From Stagonosporopsis chrysanthemi (taxonomy: Eukaryota; Ascomycota; Dothideomycetes; Pleosporales; Didymellaceae), in assembly GCA_022560025.1 (NCBI GenBank), contig JAFISE010000030.1, forward strand, positions 186,001 to 250,000: 64,000 nt of DNA. The letters are read 5' to 3'. The position numbers and the translations under genes were made by a program. Under the pieces are notes generated by a model. That model did no database searches, was not told where the DNA came from, and was given only the letters and a program-made list of their open reading frames with translations. Every line of letters starts with the position of its first letter. The stretch's first letter is position 1. Positions 1 to 11,400 of this stretch are shown one piece after another.

Positions 1-856
1 GGTAAGCTGCAGGTGCCATCAAGGTAAGATAAGGCTGGGGTAAAGAGTATCACGAATGTTGAAGGGCATTTCCGGCGTTTTCTCTGTACTCATAGGATTG
101 ACAGCGATTTTGATCATTCATCGTCTTCTCTTTCTTACGCCTTGTTTCTGTGTCGCGTGTTGTCTACACCGGATGCTTTCGGCAGTAGGCAGGCACTACG
201 AAGTGCTTCATCTGTTGTTTCAGCGTTGAAGTAGAATTACCCATTTTACCAGTCGACATACTACCGTCAAGCCGCACTCTGGGTACGAGGCCTATCAGAG
301 ATGCTTTCGATCGACACGTCTTGCTAGAGGCATTGATGAACGGGACATGCATGAATCTAAACTTTGTGTCTTTGGATGGTTACTGGACATGGCGCAGACA
401 AACTGTCAGTCTAGTCCAAAGGAGAGAATTTATGCTACCAATTGCTCGGGAGATCATGTCCTCATGGAAATCAAAGGCCGATCGGGTATCTACAGATGCG
501 AATGATCTCTTTCTGAGAACCTCATGATGGGCGACCCAGCGATCTTTGGAGATCTAATCTGTCTCAACGAAGATTCACTCGGACGACAGTAGAAAAGACT
601 GGGGGCGAAGGTGATGTGCTATCCGGAGACATTTCCTCGAGTTGGACATACCGAGCGGTGCGGTGACTGTCGCTGGTCTGCGAAATGACATCCTGGAAGT
701 ATTCTTAGGGACTACTTTGGCAAGATACTGCTACGAAAAATCACTTCCCTCCGTCAGGTTGATCGCGAGGGTATTTTTAGCTTCATAAAGAAGTGTACTA
801 GTAGCTTGAGCACTTGAGCACCATCTATTCTGATTTAATGTATTCTTCACATCCGC
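1..856. other. Intergenic, no supported gene
   Basis: Only short open frames without family motifs or coherent splice signals are present. This stretch lies 3' of the aldolase gene and nothing in it can be supported as a gene. Confidence 0.5.
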
Positions 857-2029
857 CTAAGCTCCATTGCTTGTCTCATTGCTCTCGCCATTGCTCTCGT
901 CATTTCCTCCAACAGCAAACTGCTTCGCAGAAGTCCTAGCTTGTTGCAGCGACCCATGAATCAACTTTGATAAGCCCCAGACATCGAACTGAACAGCAAT
1001 CGCTCGGAAACCCTGCTGAATCAACATAGGAACCATGTCGACACTCATCGCACCACTACGACGTATTAGCAGTATTTCATAAACTTCATCATCAGTAGCC
1101 ACTTACCCAAAGATTGGCAGCCCGTGCTTCTGCGCTGCTGCGCCGAACTTGCCCATCGCCTCCAGAAACTTCGGGTCAGGCTCGCCGCCCAGCGCAGTCG
1201 ACAGGTCCAAACCAGCATCAATCATGTAGTCACCGGGCCCGAACATGAGCGCATGTACACCAGGTACAGCAGCGATCTCGTCGGCGTTCTCTACACCTTT
1301 TACGGACTCGATCTGTGGGATGATACAAATGTGATTGTTGCTTGTGGCGACGTTGTAGTTGTCCTTGGAATAGAGCGAAGCATCATACACTCCGGGGGTA
1401 AAAGTCCAAGGGCTGAAAGAGCGGTGGCCTAGGGGGGCTGCAGAGTGTTAGTGGAAAAATAAAGAGAGTTAGTGGTAAAGGGGCGTACGGTAGTAAACCT
1501 CTTTGATCATATCCTTGACTTCTTGCGCAGACTCAACATGGGGGATCACAATACCCGCTGCTCCGGCGTCGAGGGCAGTGCTCAGCGAGAGCTCGTCGTT
1601 CTTGGGGATACGGACGATAACCAGCGCGCGGCCCTCTGAGTGGGTCTGTGCCGCGTGGATAGCACTTTTGTCGTCAATTCTTATATCTCTACTTGGAAAC
1701 GAAAGTTTCTAGTCGACTTACTCGTGCAGCTCCAGCCTGTTGAACATACCATGCTCAACGTCTATCCATACGAAATCGGGCTTTGCTTGTGCGAGCAGCT
1801 TGGTCACGAATGTGCTGGGGATGCCGTGTGCAACGCCAAAGAGTGTCTTCGAGGGATCTGCCTGAGCATCTTTGAGGGCTTGACGTAGGTTACCGGGGTA
1901 TGTGAGCATAGCAGCCCGGTAGGGCGCTTGGGCATGCAGGTGAGGTTGCTCGCTGTAGGGTTTGAATTCAGCCATATTGATGTTCGTTTTATTGAGATCG
2001 CTTGAGTTGAGAAGATTGTTGTTGTCCAA
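857..2029 (-). CDS. HpcH/HpaI-type aldolase (2-keto-3-deoxy acid aldolase-like)
   Basis: Class II, metal-dependent pyruvate-type aldolase family, which cleaves or forms 2-keto-3-deoxy acids such as 2-keto-3-deoxy-L-rhamnonate; the substrate cannot be told from sequence. I read four exons on the minus strand: 2029-1722, 1664-1489, 1437-1107 and 1055-857. They join in frame to about 337 residues. Family signatures are WIDVEHG near the end of exon 1 (acidic metal ligand region), GAAGIVIPHVES in exon 2, YYPPLGHRSF across junction 2, and PQIESVKGVEN and FGPGDYMIDAG in exon 3 (Glu and Asp metal ligands). All introns have GT-AG ends and are 47-58 bases long. An internal Met at 1975 (MAEFKPYSEQ) is an equally plausible start and may be the true one. 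No signal peptide is seen, so it is probably cytosolic. Confidence 0.85.
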
Positions 2030-2797
2030 AGTGATGTCGATGGATGATGAGTTCTGGAGGACCAGCGTGTTCTAGCAGAGCATCATGAGCTTTTATACCT
2101 CAAGCTTGCGTCTTAGGTCTTATCTGACGATGTAAGCGTGATTCTGCACTACAGCGCCTGTAGTCCATCATCTTGTCAGAACTCTTGCTGACTGAGGTAA
2201 TAGCTTTCCAGGGCCTCATCAGCGCGTCTGTCTCTAAGGTGGAGTTGTCACTTGATGATGGACGCCTAGATCCTTTAGTAACCCTAGTGCTTATGACTAG
2301 ATCGTTTGAGGCACAATATGTCGCCCAGCTGTTTATCCGTGTGGTTTTCGTCCATTCTATGGATGAACACGATTAGGATTTGCTTAAGTGTACGTTGCTA
2401 CTCGAAAACGTTGCTTTTGAGTATAGTGGCGCGGGTGCTGATGTGAGATTCCGAGTCAGAGACTTGGGAAGGGCGAACAGGGTTGAAGTTAGGCCGAGCA
2501 ACGAGAACAACAATTGCAAGAAAGCATGCATGGACTTAAATTTGTACTCGTATTATTCCTTCCCATTGGAGAGGTTCCTGGCTAGTGAGACGTCAGACGC
2601 CATGTCGGACTTTGCTCGATAACGCCGTACCGACGAGTAGTGTTGGCTGAGCTGTTGGCATACATGATAACATGCTGTCGTTTGGGGCGACACAGATACC
2701 TGTAAGCTTCTTCTTACTTCTTCTTCGTTCTGTGACATTGCATGTCTCTTGCCATCTGGATGTCCTTGCGATTCTCTCACTCTACTTTGATTCTCCC
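2030..2797. other. Intergenic, no supported gene
   Basis: Upstream region of the aldolase. The open frames here are under 90 codons and show no recognisable motif. Confidence 0.45.
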
Positions 2798-3340
2798 TCA
2801 AGGCGATGGTTTCACCCACATCGGCTGCATATGGTGCGGAATCGTTGTCGAATGCCTGAGCGGCGACTGTGGCACAATTGTTGATGCCTGACTCTGATAG
2901 CTCGGCGACCTGCTTTGTGTCGATGACTGTGAACGCAAGCCGGCCTCGTGCTGATAGATTTGCACACTAGGCTTCTGGATGATTGCGTTTACCGGTCTTG
3001 TTGGTGCCGGTGCCGGCGCTGGCAAAGGTGCTGAAAGAGTGCCTTCTCCTTTCTCGGCTGCTGATACCTCCACAGCAACCTGCTTCGCCTTCTTGCTCCT
3101 CGAGCATATACAGCCAAAGATAGGTAGGAGGACAAGCAAGACCATAACTGCACCGGCTGCTATGCCAGCCCAGATGCCCATATGTAGCTTCAGCATTGCG
3201 ATTGTGGTAGCCTTCCAAGGTTCGTTCGCGAAGTGACACAGTGTCCAGCATGGGGCCAGGGTGGTCTTAGAGGTACGTGCACCGTGGTAGAGGTGGTACC
3301 GAATGAGAGTTGGCCGTTGCGTAGGCGCTGTCGATCTCAA
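2798..3340 (-). CDS. Single-pass membrane protein, C-terminal exon (partial model)
   Basis: The reliable part is a strongly hydrophobic segment (IWAGIAAGAVMVLLVLLPIF) followed by CICSRSKKAK and a cytosolic tail of about 100 residues rich in Pro, Ser and Gln that ends at 2798. This is the layout of fungal Mid2- or Wsc-like plasma-membrane proteins: small ectodomain, one membrane segment and a low-complexity tail. I do not recognise a specific family. The Met at 3340 is only the open-frame start. Upstream exons probably exist near 3500-3715 on the same strand, where a donor (GTAAGT at about 3511) and a Cys/Trp-containing frame (NCWDWQGRLS) occur, but I could not join them with confidence. Confidence 0.45.
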   Translation of the reverse strand: MRSTAPTQRPTLIRYHLYHGARTSKTTLAPCWTLCHFANEPWKATTIAMLKLHMGIWAGIAAGAVMVLLVLLPIFGCICSRSKKAKQVAVEVSAAEKGEGTLSAPLPAPAPAPTRPVNAIIQKPSVQIYQHEAGLRSQSSTQSRSPSYQSQASTIVPQSPLRHSTTIPHHMQPMWVKPSP

Positions 3341-4931
3341 TCGCTAGCCGGGCTTCTAGTAGCGAATGTGTGACGCTGGTATACAACCAAGAGTACGAAG
3401 GTGTGTAGGAAGGAGTGTCGATTAGTAGTAACGAATGACTGATGAGAGGATCTGAATGCTGGCAAATGCGTCCCCGACGTTCGAGCCGGGGTGCTGAGGG
3501 CTTTTCACTTACAGCAACATCGTCCCCTGACAGTCTTGGAAAGACCCAGACGACAAACGCCCTTGCCAGTCCCAGCAATTTCGGGTGGAGCAATAACCAG
3601 GTTCCTTTTTGAGCCCATCGTGCAAAGTTACCCAGTCAGACCTACACAATTTCCACCGCCAACGAGTAGGACAGCAGTCCTGCGCTGAGTGCTAACCAGA
3701 AGTAGTAACATGCCTTTTGGTGGCGGTTCTCCAGCTGAAGTCTAGCCATGCGGGCTGCACGTAGTCGAGTCTTCTCACGCCTTGGCTATAGCGCTCCATC
3801 GGCTTTCATTAGAGACCGAGGCTGTAGTTATCTTTCGTCGGCATTGGCAGGTGCCGATTGTCATGGACGTGGACGCAGTGAATGACAGAAATACGAGGCG
3901 AGATAGTCGCAGTACGAGTTTGTACCTGCCTGAATAACAGGCCGAAGAGCTGCAAGTCATGCATAAACGCCCTTGCAGCCTCCTGAGCTGTTCAGTACGT
4001 GGAATATTTAGTGTAGCGAAATTGCTAGCCCCTTCGCGCGGGCGCTGGAAGGCTGATGCTGCCCAGATATTATTTGGAGCCGTCGCTCTTAGCTTCAACG
4101 CCTATGTCAAGCGGCATCGTGAAGTCGTAAGGAAACGATTTTTTAAGGTTGCTAGGCACGGCTCATGAACTGTGAATACCCAGAAGTCCTGCTTCTCGTG
4201 CTGTATGACACAAATTTTCAACCTCGTCCGCCGCGCTGCGGGAACCGGCGGCTTGTTCTTGTCTTCAAGGATTCATGTATCCATGGGAGAAATGACGCCC
4301 AGCCGGCGCTGACTTTTCAAGGCTCTCGGATACAGGGACCATCTGCAGGTGACATCGCAATGTGGAAGAATGTGCGGCTTGGTAGAGCACCTGAATCACA
4401 AAAGGAGTTCGCCGCGAATACCAAGATGCCGCGTTCCTGAACGTGGCGACGCCTGTGCAAAAAGTGGGGCGTGGTCGATTTGCCGTCCCTCACGTTGTGC
4501 AGCCTATGAATGTGCAGTGTGGCTTCAGCATGGACAAAATGTGTGCATCTCGGTACTTACCTGCCGAGCATGTATTAAGAGGTCTCTGAGTGCCCCTGAT
4601 CTTTTCAGAATCACTGCAAATGGATCAGAACGCCCTCGACACACTGCCCTCTCCACGTGTAATTTTGACGGATACATCCTCGAATGTGTCATAACGAGCA
4701 AGTCACAGAGCACGCTTATCGGGAAGCTAGACAAGAGCTAGCTCAACAAGGAGATATGATATTGACCATTTTGGCTGATGTTTGGCGATTCAAGGCTCTG
4801 TGAGAGCGTACGTGTACAGAAACGCGTAGCAAACGCGTAGACATTTCAACCGTTGCAACTCATTACATACAATATTTACGGACAGGCGGACATGAGTAAT
4901 AATCGCCTCACAGAGGATGCTCATGCTGTAC
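3341..4931. other. Intergenic, with possible 5' exons of the membrane protein
   Basis: The first 400 bases may hold upstream exons of the minus-strand membrane protein. The remaining 1.2 kb shows only short motif-free open frames on both strands. Confidence 0.4.
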
Positions 4932-6758
4932 CTACTTCGAGAATCCGTCACGGATCTCAACAAACTTCAAGTACCGGTCCCTAGCCCAGCGACGAGTGCG
5001 CTTGCCATACACGATCATTGGCCAACTCGATGCCATAATGACGAAGCTGAGCACGCCCAAAACGATGAAGCAATTCTCCATGCCAGAGTCGATCCAGTAA
5101 CTCGCAACAAACGTGAACAACATGGCTATCGTGTTGTTAATCACAGCGACGCCTACCATTCCTTCAAGGACCATGTCACTAAGAAGACGTTAGCAAATTC
5201 ATCATGCGTATGGTAAGGAGACGTACGGAAAAGAGTCAGCTAGGTAGGACAAGCTCAAGTCACCGGCACATCCATAACCGAAGCCGATGAAACCCAGTCC
5301 AATGTACGGAACAGGCCAATCCCATCCGCGCGCAGAGCCGATTCCAAACAACCACATGCCGGCTGGGAAGACGAGTGTGCAGAGCGCCATGAGATGCAGA
5401 CGGAATTCAGCCTCCATAACACCTTTGTTGCGCTTGATCATCCACTGCATGAACTTGTCACTGCCGTAGCCACCGTACGCACATCCGATCAAACTGCCGA
5501 TGAGTGTCGGGAGGTTCATGTTGCCAACTTCAGTCTGGGTGTAGTTCCAGGGTTCGTTGTACCACCAATCTTCTTGTACAGTCAGGTAAAAAGTAAGGCA
5601 AATGTTCTGCAGACCCCATTGCAGACCGGCATACCACACGGCTGGGAAAGTGAAAACACGCAGCGTATGCCAAAGACGATGGAAGTACTGCTTTGCGCCA
5701 GTACCACGTAGGTTCGGGGCGGGAGTGATGATCTTGATCCGATCCCAGTAGCTTTTGCGATGGCCGTAGGACAAAGACATCCGGTTGCGAGCAGTCTCAG
5801 AGGGGTAGCCATCCTCAGTATTGTCAATCGAGTCTTCCTTGCTGTTATGCTTCTCCACAGGTTGGGCGGCCTTCTCTAATCTATCGCCAGTCTCAAGGTT
5901 GCGGTCTACAGGTGTAGTATCCTCAACATCAGGTAAGATCCCAACTGGTATATGTTCCATGGTCTTCTCTGGAACCGAATGAGCAGCGTCTACCAGGTAT
6001 CGGTCTCCATTTCCGGTCAAGAAGCGGTCACGGTTGAACTCTGTCTCTTCGAGGCCAAAGAAGATGACGATCAGGCTTACGCCGCAGATAATAGCACCTG
6101 CGTAGCCAATCCATCGCCAGCCAAGTCCGTCCGCCAAATGTGCTCCGATCAGCGGTCCCAGGTAGGTACCTATGGCAGTCGCGAAGGTGTAAATACCCAG
6201 AACACTACCAGTCTGGTGCTCGAACCAAATGTCAAGCAGAGACAATTGGACGGTGGCTTCGCCTACTGATTCAGCTGCGCCGACAAACAGCTGGCTCCAA
6301 ACAACACCTGCGACATTGGTGATGCGGCCATACCAGATAAGACCACCAATATTGACCAGCATAGAGATCAGATACCCAAGACGGCGTCCGTATAAATGGA
6401 CCAGAGGCGAACTGAGTAGAGTCCAGTATCCGATGGCGATGAAGAGAACGCCTGCACCAGTATTGAAAACATCGTAGCTGATGCCATACTCTTCGTTGAC
6501 ACCGTCTGATCCGGATCCAGCATTATTCGACGTGGCAGCTGTCAGACCAACTATGTACAGGACCAGAATGGAGTGCCAGATCTTCCTTGCTTTAGACCAT
6601 CGCAGAGGATCATTGGGGGATTCCGAAGGCTGCGGAACAAGGACAATATCGCCGTGCTTTAGAAGCGAAGCATCTCCAGGTAAGTTGTTGCCATTTTCAT
6701 CAAAAAGACGTCGGGTGCCTGGGATGACTTCTTCAAAATCCATTTGTGGGGCGGCCAT
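4932..6758 (-). CDS. Major facilitator superfamily transporter
   Basis: Proton-coupled or facilitative MFS carrier of the DHA1-like fungal type. Exon 1 is 6758-5227 and exon 2 is 5178-4932, joined at DSFP/DMVLEG across a 48-base GTACGT...TAG intron, giving about 592 residues. The first hydrophobic half (six predicted helices from VLYIVGLTAATS to SLIVIFFGLEE) contains the loop LYGRRLGYL, matching the MFS motif-A region. A charged cytosolic loop of roughly 120 residues follows, then the second half starting at VFTFPAVWYAGLQWGL. The C-terminal exon supplies the last two helices and a basic tail (YGKRTRRWARDRYLKF). No cluster genes are adjacent, so the substrate is unknown. Confidence 0.88.
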
Positions 6759-7551
6759 CGGGCAGGAATTCCTTTGAGGGAGCTGGGTATCAGTTGCGCT
6801 ACTGCGGTCAAATTGTATTCAAAAAAACTTCAAACGAAGTCGACGCCTCCAGCGTCAACGATTGTCAGCAGGCAAGCATTCCGTTCTGGTGCAGAGAAAG
6901 AAACAACAAGCAGAGGTTGCAGAGATTGACCATATCTCTTATCTGCACTAACGGGAATTGCACGCTTGGGCGTTAGGCGGCCCGCGGCGCAAAACCACGT
7001 CATTCGCGCCCAAATGTGTGGTGCCCCCCAGAACGGTTAGCTTTGGGCGGATTCGGCATCAGACACAACGGCGAAGTGGCTCAATGCTCGACATGAATGA
7101 TGTTGTAGCCACATAGTAGCAATGACAAGACGGTCATGTGTTTTCTCAGGTGTCGATGCGACTCTGTCAGAAGCAGTAACAATACAATGTAATGTCTCAA
7201 GGGACGACGGGATTAATACTCCCAATGGTCTTCGAGTCGCTTTTTGCGGGCAGTGAAATGTAGGTGCGCTGAGTAGTCTCCATTCATGTCGAGTTAGTAG
7301 TTTATGTACAGCGACATGTTATCGCCTGACATACTGTATGCGATGCACCCGCCTTCTATTTGGCCCATGGGCCGTCGCTAGTACAGGTCTTGTGGCCCAT
7401 GCCTCCACAGGCCTCGCATTGTACTATCAAATTCAAGTAACGGCCGTAAGTCTAGAAACAATAGTAGATAAGGATGAAAATCAGCACCTGAGTACTTCAT
7501 TTCTACTAGCAGCCCCAGCGAGGCTGCGAGTTGGTTCTTTCTCTTAAGCTA
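6759..7551. other. Intergenic, no supported gene
   Basis: Upstream of the MFS transporter and downstream of oligoribonuclease. Only short motif-free open frames are seen. Confidence 0.45.
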
Positions 7552-8191
7552 TCACTTCTGCTCTGCAGCAACAGGCTCTTTCTTCAGGAAGAAAGCTTCA
7601 CGGTAGAACCTGGCTTCTTCAATGCTCTCCAAAATGTCTGCTCGCGCTTCGTGGAGCATTTGCTTCCGAGGGATCTTTTTGAGAGTTTCTTTCGGTGCCC
7701 ACCTCCGTGCAGCTTCCTTGATACTGCTGACATCAAATATCCTGTAATGGAGGTGATCGATGATCGGCTTATATGGCGGCAGTACAAGGAACCCTCGGTC
7801 GGCATGAATGGAGTTACCAGCAATAAGTGCAGTGCGGCGCTCAGGTGCAAACCTTTTGATGTACTGCAGCAAGCCCTCGGCAGCCGACTCTGCTGTCGTG
7901 GTAGAATCGAGACATGCCTGTGTCAGCCCTGATTCACCATGGTGTCTTGTACACCACTCGCCCATTTCATCCAGCTGCTCCTTCTCATGATGGATGATGG
8001 CTTCATAGCCCTCATCATCTAGTATATTCAGGTCCGCGTCAGTGACAAACGCGGCAAGAGACATGATGGTATCTTTGCTGGTGTCCAGACCGGTCATCTA
8101 CAAATGTCAGCAACTTATCTCGTGGACTCCATAACATTGTACCGACCTCACAGTCTATCCAAACCAGAGGCACTTTTGAAACTGAAGCCAT
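7552..8191 (-). CDS. REX2: Oligoribonuclease (DEDDh 3'-5' exonuclease)
   Basis: Degrades short RNA oligonucleotides, in mitochondria and/or cytosol. Exon 1 (8191-8147) encodes MASVSKVPLVWIDCE and exon 2 (8097-7552) continues MTGLDTSKDTI, with a 49-base GTCGGT...TAG intron. Together they restore the family start VWIDCEMTGLD, which carries the first two catalytic acids D13 and E15. Further DEDDh elements are AGNSIHADRGFL (third acid), YRIFDVSSIKE, and the C-terminal HEARADILESIEE with the catalytic His and last Asp. The length of about 196 residues is usual for Orn/REX2. It is divergent from POL1, with 253 bases between the two start codons. Confidence 0.93.
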
Positions 8192-8444
8192 CCTGTGTTT
8201 TCCGAGTTGTGGTTGTCACCGTCCAGTCGTGACGTGAACAAATAAGAGACTCCATAATGTAGGGCACACTAGACCAGTTTAGGCGTAAGTGGAAAGCGCG
8301 CGTCACGCTAGTACACGCGACGCGAAACCACTTTACGGCGCGCGGCCCTCCAGCCCTCAGCGTGCTCTCAATACCCCTCAGTATCTTGCACGAGCCTTCT
8401 GACTGTTTCTTCTTGTTTGACTCTTATATACCCCGTAATACATC
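8192..8444. promoter_or_regulatory. Bidirectional promoter with MCB/SCB-like sites between REX2 and POL1
   Basis: A 253-base region separates the two divergent start codons. At 8315-8327 the sequence ACGCGACGCGAAA combines an ACGCGA MCB-like core with CGCGAAA, which fits the SCB consensus CNCGAAA. These elements bind MBF/SBF and drive G1/S genes including DNA polymerase alpha in yeasts. A second perfect MCB core, ACGCGT, lies in POL1 intron 1 at 8773-8778. Function here is inferred. Confidence 0.55.
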
Positions 8445-11400
8445 ATGTCTCGCGCAGCAAAACTGGCAGAGCTGCGCGCACTGCGCGCTGCTGGCAAGAC
8501 GCGCCTTTCCACATACGAAGTCGCTGAGGAAGAGGATCTGTACGATACTGTTGACGACGAGGGTTACAAAAAGATTGTGCGAAATCGACTAGACCAGGAC
8601 GACTTCATTGTAGACGACAATGGCGAGGGCTACGTCGATGACGGCAGAGAAGAGTGGGAAGATGGCCAAGGCCGCTACAAATACGCTGCTACAGACAGCG
8701 AGGAGGAAGACGAGCGGCCCAAAGGCAAGGCTGGTATGCGCTGGCATCCTTTCGAGCACTAGAGCGTAACTGACGCGTAGCAGTAAAGAGGAAGCGAGAG
8801 GAAGACGCGGAGAAACAGGAGAAGATCAACAATGGCATCAGCAAGTACTTCAGCTCAAAGACAGCCGCAAAGGCACCAAAACCAAAGGTGATCAAAAGAT
8901 CCGTTTTCTTGATTGAGAGGATAGAGACTGACTGCCAAAGCCCGTGGTCAGTGCTGCTGATGTTGACTTCATGGACGACCTCCTCGGCGAAATCAATACA
9001 AACACCGCCAGCCGTTCCGCAACCCGTACACGCCCCGTAAAGACCGAAGCTCGAAGAAAGACACGAGTTCTGTCTCCACCAGTTTCAGAAAACAGACATG
9101 CTGCAAGGTCTAGGCAGTCCAACGACTCTGCCGCGTACATGCCAGACACGCCGCCAGCAGCAAACACATACGCAGATGACGATGACTTGCCCACATTCAA
9201 CGACGAAGATGTACCCATGAGCGACACCGTCCTACCTTCTTCGCCTGTAACTAAAGCTGTCGAACGAAGATCTAAGCCTGTGGTAAAGTTTGAGGAAGAA
9301 GAAGAGGAAGATATGATGGAGGTGGCTCTGCCTACTGGACACAACGGCGTTCCTGTAGCCAGTGTTAACATGGCCGGAAAACGACCAATAGTCAAGATTA
9401 AGAAAGCTGACTACCCAACACCAGCCAGCTCATCACCCATTGGGCCCTCGATAGATGCGTCCTCCTGGAACGATGTCACAAGTAAGCTAAATGTCATGAG
9501 TAGTCCGGCTCCACAAACAACGGGCGTGGGGAAAATGAAGCCAGAAGCGGTACTCGAGGAGGACGGCAGCCTACACATGTTCTGGACCGACTACACAGAG
9601 ATTCATGGCAGTTTGTGCCTTTTCGGCAAAGTCAAAGACAAGACAACAGGCGGCTACGCAAGTTGTTTCGTCAAGATCGACAATGTTTTTCGGGAGCTCT
9701 ACTTCCTGCCGCGCGAGCACCGCCATGTCAGAGGTGTGGCTACGGACCAAGAAGTTGAGATGAGCGATGTCTATGAAGAGGTTGACTCGATCATGTCGAG
9801 ACATCGAGTCACGATGCACAAGATCAAGCCTTGTATAAGAAAGTACGCCTTTGAGCTGCCAGACGTCCCGAAAGAGGCGGATTACCTGCAGTTGCTTTAC
9901 GGCTACGATCACATGCCTCTTTCTGCCGAATTGACAGGAGAGACATTCTCCCGCGTCTTCGGCACAAACACTTCCCTCTTCGAACAATTTGTTCTTGGAA
10001 AGAACGTGATGGGTCCCTGCTGGCTGAAGATCGCCGATGCGGACTGTAGTTCGATCCACAATGCTTCGTGGTGTAAGCTCGAGGTCTCGGTCACGAAGCC
10101 CAACAATGTCGCCGTCCTCAGCAACTCAGATAATCTGGATGCCCCTCCAATGACTCTGATGAGTCTGTCACTGCGCACAACATTCAATGCAAAGGACAAT
10201 AAACAGGAGATCCTCATGGCGAGCGCAATGATCTATGACAACTTCTCGCTCACAGATACGAGCTCAATCGATGAGATGCCATGTAAGAGTTTTACGATTA
10301 TGAGACCGAACAGCGCCGCCTTCCCTGTTGGATTCCAGTCTGAAGTCTCAAAACTGAAAGGGAACTTCTCCTTCATGAAGACTGAGAAAGAGCTTCTCAG
10401 CTTGCTCATGGCGATGTTTCAGCGGCACGATCCCGATGCGCTCGTCGGCCACCGTCTGGACGATGTAGACTACAGCGTACTCCTGAATCGTCTGCGTGAG
10501 AACAAAACTCCTGGGTGGCACAGAGTGGGCCGCCTCAAGAGGAACGACTGGCCAAAGAACTTCGGAAAGGGTGGTGGTAGTTTCTTCGCCGAGAAGCAAC
10601 TAGCCGCTGGACGCTTGCTGTGTGACTTGGCTAATGATCTCGGAAAGTCTCTCATGACGAAGTGTCAGTCGTGGAGCTTGGAGGAGATGTGCCAACTAGT
10701 CCTCAACAAGCGCCGCGAGGAGTTGGACAACGAAGCTGCACTGAAAACCTGGGCCACCACCAAGGAAGGTCTGCTCAACTACGTCAAGCATTGTCAAGCC
10801 GACGCCTACTTCATCGCTGCTATCTCGATGAAGGTGCAGATGCTTCCTCTAACCAAGGTCTTGACGAATCTTGCCGGTAACTCGTGGGCCCGTACACTCA
10901 GCGGTACACGTGCTGAACGAAACGAGTACATTCTGCTCCATGAGTTCCACAAGAACCAGTACATCTGCCCCGACAAGCAGTGGGGCAAGGGCAAGATCAA
11001 GGTCGAGGAAGACAACGCTGAAGGTGAAGAGGGCGTTGACGCGAAGAAGAAGGACAAATTCAAGGGTGGACTCGTCTTCGAGCCTGAAAAGGGCCTGTAT
11101 GACAAGTTCATCTTAGTCATGGACTTCAACTCTCTCTACCCGAGTATCATTCAGGAGTTCAACATCTGCTTCACGACAGTGGAGCGGTCCGACCTGGCTG
11201 AGGATGAAGACAAGGTGCCTGAGGTGCCCACACACCAAGACCAGGGTGTCCTTCCTCGTCTGATTGCAACGCTTGTGTCACGCCGTCGCGAAGTCAAGAA
11301 GCTCATGAAGGACAAGTCTGCAACTACAGACCAATTGGCTACCTGGGATATCAAGCAGCTTGCCTTGAAGCTTACTGCAAACTCCATGTATGGATGTTTG

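Noticed and set aside
8945..9395. Long minus-strand frames inside POL1
   Set aside because: Shadows of the well-supported polymerase coding sequence.
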